Shown: positions 10,369-24,417, counted from the stretch's first letter. The stretch: 64,000 bases of DNA from Beaufortia kweichowensis (GCA_019155185.1 CM032798.1:6275501-6339500), one strand, 5' to 3'. The notes: generated by a model not told the origin, from the sequence alone. Numbers and translations: made by a program.

Positions 10369-11388
10369 ATACCAATGGCTTTAACATAATCAGCTTATCA
10401 GCACCAAAGTACCAAAAATCAGCTTTAATCCTTGAACCATTTGGATACTGGATATTTATCTAGCTTTAAACAATAATGAAAAAATAAAATAATTTTTTTC
10501 TAGATGTTATTTAAACAAATGCTGTTCAAATGAGCTTTACGTTTTACAAAAAAAATAACTTTAACATTCAGCAATTTAATAAATTATTTTTGCACTTCTT
10601 TAGACTGGGATAACTTAATTTGAGGCAATGCTATTTTATTTCCTCCACTAGTGGGTAGTATAAACCTACAGCAGTCAGATTGATTTCTACAGTCACTTCA
10701 CACTGTTAACCGGCAGCATACAATCAATTTGTCCCATCTTTATGACCTTGTGGTTTGTCAATGTGCTTGATGTCAATTAAACAACAAAATGTATTTCACT
10801 CTTCTATTTCCCCTATCAATCCCGTAATCAATATCAAGTCAACAACATCTTCTAAAGTAATGTTTAACTAATTGCGAAATTCTTGTGTACATCGTCTAGT
10901 GGGGAAAATCCACATTTTTATTGCAGTTAATGATGTCATCCGACAAGCACATAATTGCAAAATTGGCAAATTCCTTTCCTTATAAAGCCATTGATATATG
11001 ACAGCAGGACTTTGAAAACTTTGAAAGACGTTGTGACGCACATAGACATGACAAACAAGTTCTCTGGTATATTACAATGGCAACATCAATAATGACATAA
11101 CTTCTGAAGAAAGAAGTAGCCGGTGTGCCAACTAATACCGCCTGAGGACGCCTGTGTTTCACTTCCTCTACACTGCTCAAGTTGTGCATAAACCCGTATC
11201 TGCATGTGTGTGTGTGCTTCACATCACAAGTATACAAGTTTTAAAATTAATTTATTAGTTATTCAGTTGCAGATTTTTTTTTTTTTTGCCAAACAATCCA
11301 TGAGACATTTTGTCTGTTTAGGTTAGTTTTTAGTTTTTATGTCAAGCCAATGCCAAATATGTGAATTCGATTTGAGATCATTTATATT

Positions 11389-11690
11389 TATACATTAAAC
11401 AGACGCTTTTATGCAAAGCAACTTACAGCGCATTTAAGATATATATTTTATCTGTATGTGAGATGATATTCAAAATGAACATTTGGCTCCTTAATAATAA
11501 ACAATAATTTAAACAACACTATGCAAACTCCATCACAAAAGAGATGCTGTGATAAAAATTTTTTTTTAGAAAGTAATTGTAATAGCCTCATGATTATTAC
11601 AAACACATGCACTGATTACAATGTATACTGTAAATCTTGTCTTTAAGTCATCTGCCAAAAGCAGAAATGTAAAATGTAAATAAGCAAATG
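11389..11690. mobile_element. inverted pair of degraded SINE-tail fragments
   Basis: The left part has ACAGACGCTTTTATGCAAAG followed by CAACTTACAG. The right part has AAGTCATCTGCCAAAAGCAG then AAATGTAAA, the reverse-oriented match. Both resemble the conserved tail of fish tRNA-derived SINEs. Confidence 0.55.
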
Positions 11691-13635
11691 TTTCTTTACT
11701 TTCTTAAGAGGTAGTTGGACTTAACAGCATTGAACCAATTTACAAAACTTTTTTACAAGTACTTTGACTTCCCAAAAGATCCGCTCTTGGTAAGCAGATA
11801 AAAGACCAGTGATCCACATTATTATTTCCACACTGTCTCATACATTAACCACAAGAAACACACTGTGCAAACTGATATTTTCCAGCATTCACTGTTCATC
11901 AGTATAATAGTACACATTTAGAAAAAAAATAAAATAAAGCTACTTCATAAAGCACCCGGCACGCATGCTCTCCATCAAGTAACATTTACCAAAACTAAAA
12001 TCTGTACTAAACAAAGTTTTCCAAAATGCTCACCTTTCTCCAACAGTTAACTTTTCCAATCTTTCTTTGCTCTTTCCTCTCAAAGTAACAAGCTCCCATT
12101 TTAAGTAAATTTAGGTTCTGTACGTCCCGCTGGTCTTAAGAGTTTCTGCGACTGGCTGTCTTGAGTCTTAGTGCTCACCGCTTGACAAATGCAAGTGTTA
12201 CTGACTAGATTTGAGCTGTGAGCGCTGACTATCCTTCAGTCTGTCATACACACTCCCCTTTCACAGTGGGACCGCCTCCTCTGACACACACACACACACA
12301 TCCTCACACACATAGTGGAACTCTAACCCTGTTGCAACATAGTTTATCGGGTAAACAATCTGATCTGGAATCTGATCAAGCACACTGATGTGATCTTTTG
12401 AAGTCATCAGAGAAACATACATTAACATATTGCCAAACACACATATACAAATCTGTGGGAAATTCAAACTTACAATTTACAAAGTACTTGCACAGAGTTT
12501 AAGGATCTATTTGCAATACATCCATAAGAAATACAAACTTTTTTATCTTATCAAGATACCCAAATCAGCAACCTTAAGATTATATAATGATAGCTCAGGA
12601 TTTAAAGTTCAGTATCAAGAAATATCCGTGATTTTACATTTACATAGTTTTAAAGCTAAATTCCTAGTATGACAATATTTGTTTAATTTATGACATAAAT
12701 AAGCAAACTTTAAGCTATTAATTTATTTCAAAGCAGGATTCAGATGCAAAGAAAGATATGATCGCTATTGATAAGCAGCGTTATCTAAAAAGCCTAAATA
12801 TAAGTGGTCACACAATATTATTGTGCGTCTTACAATAAAAATATATTGCATTTCTTGTCTCTTCCACAATCTAAATGTTCACTTCAGGTATTTCACACCA
12901 GGTTTACGGTTTTATGGCCATGGACTTCAGTATCACTTGTGTGGCCGTATTATCACAGCAAAAATGTGTCTGAAATTTGATCAAAAAATGTCTGGTTGTC
13001 TGAAACACAATGCCACCCACTATAATATTTGATACATAAAACATGCCTGAAGATTAATAATGAAGCTGGAATATATTTTACACACGCACTTATTAAGATG
13101 GCACAGATGTTCAAAAATGGCAGTAAAAGGTCAGATGTCCTGGTACTCTCTGTACATCTCTGATGGATATCTTTACATGTCATTCCCACAAACTCTTACA
13201 AGGACATGAGTAGATCTTTAAACAATTATTAAGCAACCTTTGTGTAAGAGGCTTTATGTATGTAACCCGTGTATAACCTTTTCCCAAACGTATGGCATGT
13301 AGAGATATTTTAATATGAAATCTCATTTTGTATGCATGCACTGCAAATAATTCTTAAATGTCTTTGTATGTTAAGTTTATTTTCTCACCTCATTAGCAAT
13401 TAAAAAAGACACATTTTACATATCACATATCTACTGTAAAGCAAGATAGACACAGATTAAAAATAATTTTTGAAGTGTGACCTGTGGTTTACCACTAACA
13501 CGATCCTCTCCTGCACATGGATCCGTAAGCCTGCTGTGTGTTTTTGCATTTGTTGTTTGTGTAAGTGTGTGTGTAGGAGTGTGTTCATCCCTATTGTCTG
13601 CAGTAAAAGTCCCCGTGTTGCAGAGTATGCCTGTT

Positions 13636-13643
13636 TGACGTCA
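13636..13643. promoter_or_regulatory. perfect CRE palindrome
   Basis: TGACGTCA in the intron between the super-short exon and the first UCR2 exon. Binding is inferred. Confidence 0.35.
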
Positions 13644-15007
13644 ACAGAAAAAGAAACAAACAGGCAGTGCGGCCTTGCCCTGCTATACGGCACTCGCACC
13701 CATTGTAGTCTGGACCCGACATGAGCTTAGGAAGGAGACAGGAAACCTGAGTCACAGCTGCAGGACTCGCACACACAGTGGAGCAATGCCCAATATCTGA
13801 TCGGATGACAGTGATGTAGAACCCAACACACAATACAGATACACAATAAAAGTACTAAACTGATAGTCAGGCAAACACTGTAGATTAAAACATCTCGTCT
13901 TTACATGTGCATCCGTAACACAAAAATATGGCATTTATAGTTCACAACCCTTGACTTATCACAGTTTTTTAATAACTGATTGACTACCATTCGTACAACC
14001 ACAGTTTTACTACAAATTTTGTGGTAACCAAAATCATAGTTTTTTATTAGGGAACCAACTGTATTTTTAAATAAGTACTATGTTTATCATATTGCTTTGA
14101 AATGACTTAAGGCTACAACACAGAAAAAAACAACTGGACCTCCTGATAAAAACAGCTAACAAGTGACTCATTGTTAACACAACATACAGCTGAGCCACAA
14201 GCTGTCAATCAAATTCTTTTCTATAAGCACACTACAGTTATGACATTTCCAAGCACACGGGGTGTGGAAAGAAAAGGCGTGTTAAAACCTGTTTAATAAG
14301 CAAAGAATACTTGCTAACACATTTACTGTATTTAGACTACGTATGAAACAGCTGGGAAAGTTAAACTGTGTCATCGTCACTCAAGGTATTATACTAACAA
14401 ATGCACTTAGATTTACCATTAAATGCAAATGCAATGTTAAAATATTTTTAACATTTTTTTTATATATATTTTTTGTATATTTGAAGTAGAAGCTTGTGCT
14501 AGAAAATCTAAGCCTGAACTGTTAATGCAGGCACCGGGAACAGATCTCAATAGCCCCATTCACAAAAAGAGCCAGAAAGAGTGTCAGGAGTTGATTAATG
14601 AACAAAAATAAAGGGTCTATAGTGAAGTAAAAAAGTTTTTAACTGCACCTTTTACTTATAATGTACCTCTGAAGACCTATCTGTAAAGTTCAAGTATACC
14701 TTTTATTTACACCAGACTGAAAGTGTGTTTTTTCTTACTTGTGTAATACTGCACATCATCATTTATATGAATAAAATGCTCCCAAAAACTCCCCAAATAG
14801 GTTTGTAGCCTATTCATTTATAATAGCTTAAAGATTCAGATTGTTGTACACAGGGAATTTACTGAGCACAAACAAAACCGAAATTTTTCCAAGCACCCCT
14901 GAGGTCACACACCCCCAAGTTGGAAAACACCAGAGTTTCCACAACAACTTCCAGAAAACCTCCTAAAGTGCGTGTTAGCAGGACCTACTGGAGGAGGATC
15001 TTCTCAC

Positions 15008-15120
15008 CTTGTTGGAGGCCATGTCGCTGACGGAGCGGTACGTCTGGATGGTTTCCAGCTGATCCAGACACCAGTCCAGCTCCTCCATGGTCTCCACTGC
15101 CAGCTTCTGGTAGGACTCGT
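15008..15120 (-). CDS. pde4b: pde4b first UCR2 exon (DESYQKLAVETMEELDW)
   Basis: A 113-bp exon encoding residues 191-228 of long forms: ESYQKLAVETMEELDWCLDQ, then LETIQTYRSVSDMASNK. It starts the UCR2 autoinhibitory region. LETIQTYRSVS is diagnostic of PDE4B (PDE4D has LETLQTRHSVS). The acceptor is TTTATCCAG, splitting an Asp codon G|AC, and the donor is AAG|GTGAGA. The same reading frame continues upstream of the acceptor without a stop, giving the short-isoform start listed separately. Confidence 0.97.
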
Positions 15121-15205
15121 CTGGATAAAGACACACAGAAACAGGGGGACCATGAAAATCCTGCTGCACGGCCACTCGAGCACAGCCCGCCAGACGATCC
15201 TTCAT
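15121..15205 (-). CDS. pde4b: pde4b short isoform (PDE4B2 type) unique N-terminus, contiguous with UCR2 exon
   Basis: Directly upstream of the 15120 acceptor, an in-frame ATG (15203-15205) opens a 28-residue N-terminus. It starts MKDRLAGCARVAV and ends PPVSVCLYP, running without splicing into DESYQKLAVE. Human PDE4B2 and PDE4D1 start MKE and reach the same exon through VCLFAEESYQ or PCLFAEEAYQ, so VCLYPDESYQ is the fish counterpart. The residues CLYP are encoded by the polypyrimidine tract and acceptor used by the long forms. The ATG has A at -3. The product would be 552 aa (human PDE4B2: 564). Other in-frame ATGs lie further up, the highest at 15667, so the exact start is inferred. Confidence 0.8.
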
Positions 15206-16720
15206 CCTGGGCTCGCGCAAGCACACGCACACACGCTCCCAGACCGAATGAGAGAGCGAGAGCGGGTTGTGATGAACGCTCTTAGGCTCTGTGTTTCCTC
15301 TCATTCGTCTGGTGCTTGTGGCTAGGTGATACTGCCTCTTTGGCTGCGTGCCCCTTCCTCTCACCCCCACACTCTCTCTCTCCCTGTGTGTGCCTCTCTC
15401 ACTCATGACTGTGAGCTGACTGTCGTGGGGTGATGTCGTGGGGCTCGGCGCTTCCTCGCTTTCCTGTTTTCTCTGGTTTGCTGTCTGAGACCCCGTTTGA
15501 CATCTCCCTCTTTTACACCCTCCCCTCTTTTTATCATTTCGGGCTGTTGTGAACTGTGATGCACTTGTACACGAGCACACACTCAGACGCACATCACTTC
15601 CTCTTGATTTGAAAAGCACAACTGTTTGCTTGCAAAATAAACATGTTTGCGTAGAATTATCACACATAATCTGATAGCAAAAACACTCAAAGACACTTTT
15701 AGAAGAAGGTTTGGAGAGGATTTAAGAGTAGATAGTCAGCTAGTGACTATTAAAAATGAAATATTAAACATAAATTCAGTTATAATGATAAGGAATGTGT
15801 GGTTACATGTGCTTCTGTAACTTTTTTGGTGTATAAAAACAAAGAAAAATCAGTTAATGGGCCCTTGTGCTTGTTTTTTAAAGATGCACATCGTACAAAG
15901 TCATACGAATTAGCCACATCATAAAATACGTACAAATTCTTGTAAGATCAGGTTAGATTTCTTTTTTAAAGTTTGATGTCATTTGACTTAAACACTCGTA
16001 AAGATAAGTACATACAAACCTGCAATTTAATGTTTCAAACAGAGATGGCGATAGAGAGTAAAAGTAACGGATTACAGCCCTAGTTTGCATTTTAAAATGT
16101 CTCATCCAATCAGAATTCATAACTATACAGTATGTATTAAAATATTAGATAAACTGTGATAATTTTTATTTTTATTGCTAAACACTCATTACACAACACT
16201 TTGTGTATTAACCTGGGTGTATTAAACATTGTATAATAAGACTTAGATAAAACTAAATATTAATTCTTAGGTCTACATCTACAGTAAAGTATTGTATTAT
16301 TACGCAAGACACTCTCAAACTAAACACACAAAACCACTGTGCAACCCGACATAACAAAATCCACCCGTCGCATTAATACATGCGCACACAAATGATTAAC
16401 CGTCACAAGTTTCACCACTTATGCCGTGCGCGCTTGAATTAATGTCATGAAGTACGTAAACGGCGCTGCATCACTCCTCACGCGCCACAGAAATGCATGA
16501 AGCACAGGCGTGAGCGCTGTGTGTGGGTCTGACTGAAGACGAGATGTGTTTACAGTGGACGGGAGTTTGGTGAATCGGTGCCCTGTGGCTTCGGGACACA
16601 GACGGTCTCTTGTGCGACTCTGACTTTGCTGTGGTGGGTCTCCTAGTTGCAGAACAACACAGCGGCAGAACTTTAGCAGGACCCTGTTAAATGACGGCAC
16701 TTCTGTCTAATCTCCACACC
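15206..16720 (-). promoter_or_regulatory. probable promoter/5' UTR region of the short (B2-type) isoform
   Basis: The reading frame of the short form stays open up to 15667. This block (15200-15620) and another at 16380-16680 are richer in CpG than the surrounding intron. A transcription start within this interval is inferred from the short-form ATG at 15205. Confidence 0.35.
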
Positions 16721-17897
16721 CTCAAAGCCACACGTGTATTTGCTTTCTGAACACAGGGAGGAATAACCGCTTTACTGTGGTCAGGTCTTTTTCTGTGTGG
16801 ATGCGTACCTGTAAACTGTAACGCTAAAACTATGTTGAAGATGGGTGGAAAGTGTTTGAACAAGTTTTCAACAAAACCACAAGACACAATTTTATGTCTA
16901 CCCCAAAAGAGAGAAATTCATATAATTAGATGATATTTTATGAAGAAAATTGTTAATTTAATTCAATGTAAATGACACTTGAACATCCAAAATTGTAATG
17001 TTAAGGTGTTGGGGGTTATTGTCAAAGTGTTGCTATGTGGTTGCTAAAAGGTTTTTAGTGTGTTGAAATGAAGGTGTTAGCAGTATTACAATAATAATAA
17101 TTATACTTGTTATTGCAAGCGTCACTAATAATATAATATAATTTAATTCCTGTCATTTGTATTAAGTAAACACGTTTTTTACAATGTGAAAATGAATAAT
17201 TTGTGTAAATTGTAACCATGGCGTACTTTCTAATCATCACAAACTATTCTTTATTTAATTCTCTTTCCTTTCTGTTTATACCCATAATCATGCACAATGG
17301 CCACACAAAAGAAGCCTGTAGACCAACGTCTTCATCACGATTAAAGGAAAGAAGTGTTTGACCAGTGAAGAGTCTGACCACATGTGCGTAAGAAGGGTTT
17401 TCCCGTTTCCCTCCTTCATGACACACAAACAAATGTGCCAATGGCCCTGATGGATTTGGAAAAGAAGGCAGCGATCCAGGAAAGATGCTGACATATGGTC
17501 ATGCCGCAGTTGCCCACATACAATGAGGTCATCTAATTGCAAAAAAGGAGATTGCATACAAGTATACCGGTTGGTTATGTAATTCTTATGTGTGAGCGAC
17601 GCCCCCTGTGCCTAGACAAGACCCCCGTGCTTTTTTGATGTGGGCACATTTGATATCATTCCGATATATCACGTCAGAGCTAATACGTCTTTATGTGTAA
17701 GTGAACAACATTGTCTTATAAGAAAAAGGTTTCAACGTACCAAGTACTTGGGTTTTGTGGGTAGTGTATAAATATGTGTCATTGAAGGTTACTCCAGATC
17801 ATGAAAGGCCTTATAATCATTTGATGGTGTTAATGTCACAGCTAAGCGTGTGTATCTGGTGTCAGAGAATCGGATGTGGTGTGTGTGGTAACAGCTG

Positions 17898-17900
<3 letters not shown>

Positions 17901-17933
<33 letters not shown>
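17901..17933 (+). repeat. (CT)n microsatellite
   Basis: About 16 uninterrupted CT units. Confidence 0.95.
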
Positions 17934-17934
<1 letters not shown>

Positions 17935-18015
17935 AAATCATGCTTAGTGCCCCTACGGTTAGCCAAGTCGTGAAATGATAAACTAGCATTTCCAATAAAG
18001 GGGAAATATGAGCAC

Positions 18016-18023
18016 TGACGTCA
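18016..18023. promoter_or_regulatory. perfect CRE palindrome
   Basis: TGACGTCA, with a CCAAT motif on the minus strand near 17993-17997, about 2.8 kb above the short-form ATG. Binding is inferred. Confidence 0.4.
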
Positions 18024-19049
18024 GCTCAAATCTCAATGGGCCTACTAGAAAACACCTTCCTCTGGTTATGACTGAGAAGAGAAGGAGTGAGAAAAGAAGG
18101 AAAGGAAGAGATGGGGAAATTCTGGAAAAGCTTGTTTATAAATTGCCAAAGGATATTGTGAAACAGCGTAACAGATGAGTTTCTCAATTTACGTAGAGGA
18201 CACGTGACTGCTCTTTGTAATAAAAGAAACAAAGTTAATTAAATATAATTTCGGATTAAACGCCGATTATCAGCACTTGTCTTGACAAGCCTTAGAAATT
18301 CAGGTGTTGGTAAAAAAACACACTCAAGATGGTAAACAGACTGAATATTCAGTAAAGTAAAACAATTAGAACCAAAACGTTTGTATGATAAGACATTGTT
18401 GTGCTTCCTTAATGGAGAACTAGTTTAAGAATGTGAATTAAAAACACAATTCCTTATACGATGATCCCACTGAACACATTCTGAACAGCTGCTACACACT
18501 TTCTGATTTTTAAAAATGAAACAGAGAAGTATTACGCAAAACTCTGCGGTCCATACAGTAGTTTATGTTCATTGTCTGGCGGTTTAAACTCAACACGACG
18601 ATTTCTGAACAACTGCTTCAAATGAAATGTTTTCCAGTAGGAGGAAAAACCACAGTTTGGGTTCTGAGGACTTTAACAACAGACACATTGAATAAATGAC
18701 AAGTGTTGGTAAAGACCGCCGGACCACATGAATGGACGTCCTTTGCACAGCTCGCTTGTTAAATTGTGAGCATTTAGACCACACAAAACGCATGACTGTG
18801 AAGCTGTACATGACCACCTGTGAGCAGTGAACTCCCTGTTCAGACTCTCATTCCAATTCAATGGCTATTACTTTTCTTTGGTGTTTATGTTGACATGATT
18901 TTAATTATATTTTGTCTAGTCCACAACCGATATTACAATCAAGACAAAAATGACCCAACGGATATTTTTCTTAAATCTATTTGTCTACATCAACAGTAGT
19001 ATCTCAGCAAAAAGTATGTACAGTATTAAGACTTTGTGCAAGTCATGGG

Positions 19050-19116
19050 TAATGTGGTGTAGTGGTAAAACCACGAGCTGGGCACTGAAAACCTGAAGGT
19101 TTAAACCTCTGTGAGT
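19050..19116 (+). mobile_element. degraded tRNA-derived SINE head
   Basis: GTGGTGTAGTGGTAAAACCA resembles a tRNA A-box region and GAAGGTTTAAACCTC a B-box. The spacing is tRNA-like but the sequence is not a foldable functional tRNA. Confidence 0.5.
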
Positions 19117-19239
19117 ATTTTTAAGCCATTAAGTTTTAAATGATTTTAAAGTGTTACACTTAATTCAATTATAATCATATATCCAGAAATAAATAATAAT
19201 TTAATTTCACAGCAATTAGTCTAGAAATATTTATTATAT

Positions 19240-19274
19240 AAAAATATATATTATAATATATATAAATTATATAT

Positions 19275-19312
<38 letters not shown>
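19240..19312. repeat. (AT)n-rich low-complexity tract
   Basis: Alternating A/T run ending just before the long GA microsatellite; able to extrude as a cruciform. Confidence 0.85.
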
Positions 19313-19359
19313 TACATAATAATATAAAAATACAACAAAATTAAATATTTGTAATAATC

Positions 19360-19482
<123 letters not shown>

Positions 19483-22375
19483 CGTCGTGTAAATTCCCTC
19501 TCTGCCCTTCTTTCTCGCATCTGTCCACCCGGCCTTCTGCCCGTCTGCTTCTCATGAAATATTCCAAGAAAATATTCCACGCTCATTTACGAGGTCTCGC
19601 TACAGAATCAAAAACAAAAACCAATTCCAATAACTGCCAAGAATGAAATTATAGGATACGGCATGGCACGCAAGTCAGGAATCAAGTGGTCTGAAACACC
19701 CGGTCCTGATCCAAAGCCTTCTCTCATTCTGGACAGATTTGTTCAGTTATGGTCTGAATCACTCCTCCACTGCTAAACACGTTTGGTCTTTCCAGACTGA
19801 CAAACTCACATTTGTAATACTGTAAGTAATGCAGACAGAAAAACATAATCATGTCATTCTTGCAGCAAACAGTAAAGTGTAGTTTTAACACACAAATATT
19901 TTCATATGTTGAATAAATGAATAGTTTTCATTTATATTTCATACTTTTGAGCTTTGATGAGAAATTAAACCTGACAAACAGTGCAAATAACTAAACAATC
20001 CTGCCATTGAAAAGATCTTTCCCAGGACAGCTAAAGACGATGAAGACTGAACTCAGTGACCTGCATTGGTTCTCTCACAAAAGTCGATTTCAGTTCTGAC
20101 CTTTACAGATTTTTGATTTGTATGTTTTGTCTCATATGTCTAAAACGGTTTATGTTTCAGATGCTATCAGAAATGCTTCAGTCTCCTCCCAAACGTAGAA
20201 AAATGTACATACTTTACATACAAAAACAAATGAGGTCACATTGCCTCAATCCATCCAGTGGCATTTGGAAATTTCCAAAATCCATTCAGTAAAATTGAGA
20301 ATTGATGAGCTGGCTTACACAAGTCAATAGTCAGTTCACTGAGGGGATCTGGGGTTAGCGACCACACAACGTCCAACACGTTTATTCATAGGGTCCTGGG
20401 CGGTTAAAGTGAACATTCAGCATACACACACAGCTTTGTCCGGTCACCTGGCCTGAACCCTGCTGCCAAAGTCCAGAGTATTGACAGACCTCAATAGAGC
20501 TGTTGTCAGTACCTCCTCTCTGACCCATTCCAACCCCATTACCCTAGGCTAGGAAGCCAGCATAACCCAATTAGCTCTAACTTTTGTCAGGTTTGGTTTT
20601 TCTTTCATTCCTTCACTTCTACCATTACAGGCAGAGCCAATGGAGATTCCAGAGAGAATCTGAGGTCAGCAGCATATGATGATGTGCAATGCGGTTTTTC
20701 CATGTCGAAGAAATTTCGTCTGCTGGTAAATGCTTTAACTACACCATCTGGACACAAAAAACATCTGTTCATATTATGTTTTTCGAAATATGTTTTTTCT
20801 TCAATCAACACATAGCTCATACTGCTTACAGTTGAAAAGCAATATAAAGTTTTAACGGATTAAGCAGTGCCTGATCCTTTTTTGGAGGGCACTTTCATAA
20901 ATGACTAAATAACTCACTTTTTGATGAATCACACGAACATGGCACATCACATGACCATGAAAGGTCAAATTGTTTCCTTTAAGCAACAATCATAATTATG
21001 TACAATTTAAAAACAGGCCCTTAGTGAACGGATTCGGTTGCTCGCTTCCTTTTCCAAAGAAAAGCGTCTCCCTTCCTCTGAGCTCTTCAGGTGCACAAAT
21101 TTGGAATTCACCCAGCATTTCTATGCGTGTGTAACTTAAGATCTGTTTAATAAGGAGATTCGTATGAATGAATCACCAGTAGTGGAATACATGTGACTGC
21201 GAGAGAAAGATGAATGACCAACTAAAAGGTAAAAACTTTACACAGACAGTTGTAAAATAAACTGGCAGCCGTTGTTCTCACATCACTATTCCGTCTCTCT
21301 GATATTTCTTTCCTTTCACTCATCAGGGAACCAGGATGGCAGAAAGTGTTAAAAGCACAGAGAGGAAGACGGAAAGATTTATGATCAAGTCGTCCTGAAG
21401 TTTGGAATTCGTCAACATGTCGACATCATCCCAGCTCACTCACCTGTGATTTCCCATAATGCAACATGATGCAACATGATGAAATCATGCTACTGATGAA
21501 AACAGCTAGAAGTTTGGTTTCAATTACTCAACTTATTGATTTTGTAGCTTTGAATTACATCTTAAACACTGCATTGCGAAGACAAATCTTTTAGCAATAA
21601 ATATACTACAATATGATTGAAAGTAATGTACTACACCATAAAGAAGCTTAAAGCTTTATAATGATTCCTAAAGCAATGATTCAATCAAAAATACTTACTC
21701 ACGTTTTTGATGACATCACTTCCTGTGTCTAATGACTAACCATGATATGTACTTATGATGATGATGATGACTTAAATTTTACTCTATTACTCATACAAAG
21801 CAATACTGTATGACTTCAGACATTTTATAGTATGTAGCACACGAGACGTATGGACAACGTATGGATTCGTTTATGGTGCTTTTCCGATTTAAATAACTAT
21901 CCAATTTTATTTTATAATAATCAGGTCAGACTTCTAATATATCCTTTTATGGTAACAGTATGCATCTTAGCGCATAACATTACGGGAAAGTTTTCTTTTG
22001 TCAGAATGAATGCGAAAAATCTACTCTAATGAAGCTGTAACTATAACCTGTCAGTTCACCTGGAAAGGCACAAACAACTTCCAAAAAGTTGACTCACGAG
22101 TGTTTGTATTTGTAAATGACTTCCTCATTGTGAGATCATGAGAAGGAAGTAAACCATTCAGATGCTTATGTTTTTCAATCTCGAGTCTGTTAAATATACA
22201 GTGTAAAGACTGTTTTTCCTAGCTGTCTACAGAAATTTAAATCACATTAAAATATCCAAACAAAAGCATGGTCTACTCTTTCTCTCTCTTTCCTTTAAGC
22301 TTATTTGAAGACATGCAGGCTATTTGGCAGGGTTGTTCATTGGGGAAGGGCAGTTTGTCTGCTTTATGGCCGTGC

Positions 22376-22383
22376 TGACGTCA
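22376..22383. promoter_or_regulatory. perfect CRE palindrome with nearby CCAAT
   Basis: TGACGTCA, with CCAAT on the minus strand at about 22338-22342. The pair is placed as in a cAMP-responsive promoter, but no coding first exon was found below it. Confidence 0.4.
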
Positions 22384-22920
22384 ATGGCATAACTCAAATA
22401 GTTAGCAGGGTGCATGCTCCAGCTTTCAAACGCTGAACCACAGCAGAGTCAATGATAAAACCCGAGACAGACTTCAGTCAGAAAACAGCTAACATCTGTT
22501 CTTCTCATTAAACACCACTCATTTCAAACATATCTATTGCGATATATACTAAACAATCCTTGAATAACATAGGAGGAGGTTATAGGAAGATGACTTTGAA
22601 TTATTACATTTTGGTGTTACATATTTTGTAAAAGTATTATAAATTGGCATTTTTTCTTAATCAGTACAGTAGTGCTCAATTTTTCTGATTCTCTGGTCTA
22701 TAATATCACTGCATTATGAGATCTGCTTCATAAAAGTAAAAGATCTGCAATACTGTACTTGCTCCTATTGGCATAATGGACCAATACTGTACTGCAAGAA
22801 AAAAATCATAAATACAGGAACATTTTGACTTGTTTTGTCCTAATCAAAACATTTGTCTTGAAAATGTTTAAACATGTTCCTCAACTAGATTCAACAGCCA
22901 CACAAACCAATGAAAAAATG

Positions 22921-22973
22921 TCACTTTGGATAAAAGCATCTGCCAAATGCATAAATGTAATATAATATAATGT
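22921..22973 (+). mobile_element. SINE 3' tail fragment
   Basis: CACTTTGGATAAAAGCATCT then GCCAAATGCATAAATGTAA, the conserved tail of a common fish SINE family. The head is not recognisable. Confidence 0.65.
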
Positions 22974-24417
22974 AAATATCATTCAAATAAGATACATTTA
23001 CTTGTATGACATAATAAATTAGGTCAACGTTTTAGTTGAAGCACTCTAAATCTAATTTCAAAGAAATCCAAGCGAATGTTATGAGTTACAGTGTTCAAAA
23101 CAAGACAAAATATTTGCAAATGGGATAAGAAAAATAAAGTTCCTAATGTTTCTAATCTTTCCTCCAAATGCTGGAGTAAAAGTAGAAGACTATGGCATGG
23201 GAAAATAAATGAATACAGAGTGGTGAGTTATGTAATATTCCCTGGAGAGGGTCTGTGTTGCCATTGAAAAATATCAGCAAAACGTCAACAAAACAATATA
23301 CTGTAGGACCAACAGATCACTGGTAGTAAAGGGACTTAAACAATGTAAAGTGATGTCAACAGATTTCAACATGTTATTTGATTGGCAGAAAGCTTGGCCT
23401 TATGTCTCATGCCATAATCATTACATAGTGGAACAATCTAAGGTGAATATGAGAGTTTAGAAAATCCAGCTGTTGTTAACAACCACAGCAAGACTATAAA
23501 TGCCATCTGTTTGATATCAGATGGGCACATTTTGCATTAACTACAGCACGCAAAGTCCGCCACGCAACTCCAAAGATGTCTTTTGATGATACCAGAGCGT
23601 CACATCAATCTAAGTTTAAAAAAGTAAAAAAAAAAAATGATAATGATACAAATTGTCTAAACGAAAAAAACAAAAACCCCAAATATTTCTGGTATCATAA
23701 TTAGCGTAAATTAGCTGCTCTTACGAAACTCAAACCAACCTGTTCACCACCAAAGTCATTACAGAAAGTTGCCTCACATGTGTTTGTATTCTAAGAAGGA
23801 AGTAAAATGTTTCTTCATTATGTAATTCCTGAACATATTGTAGAAGTGCATTGTGGACTTTATTTTTAAGCAATAAAATTCCAACAATTTACTTTGTGCA
23901 AAAAGACACACCCCTTGCTGGAAACCAGAAATGTTTGAAAATATTATTGATGATGTCACACCGTCTCCAGGGGTCTTGTGTGTATAAACATGGTTCGGGG
24001 CTGAGATCTAAAGCCAGTTTGGCACACAGGGCTTTGGGAAGAGAGTGTGGCATTCCGCACTTTTACACACTGAATCAACACACGCTCTAGACATCAGTCA
24101 GGCAGTCGGGCCTTGATGACATATACACATTTCACACACATACATTTGCACCCAGCGGTCAAACAGAGAAGACAAATGCAGAAACGGTCACGTAGACATA
24201 CGCAAGTCGTGCACACAAAGACCTGAGATAAACCGCACCAGACTTAGAGGCAGCTGCTGTTGTACCACGTCCTAAAAGGCCCTCGGTGGGTAAGGATGTG
24301 CTTTCTTAAATATCACTGAGCCATCGTGGTCTTTAGGTTTCAAAAGCTCCCTTTCTGTTGACGTTTTCCCACTTCGTTGCCAGACTCTGTCTGTTTGGGT
24401 GGGCTGTTGCTACAGCC

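Larger units (their letters stand above)
8351..15007 (-). other. pde4b intron sequence above the super-short promoter
   Basis: Holds an E-box/RFX-half-site pair near 8790-8812, an inverted-repeat element (10108-10368), inverted SINE-tail fragments (11389-11690) and a CRE (13636-13643). Otherwise AT-rich with no recognised exon or RNA gene. Confidence 0.6.

Noticed and set aside
21421..21480. Possible first exon before a CACAG|GTGAGT donor
   Set aside because: The phase-1 frame has no ATG near and no PDE4-like residues.
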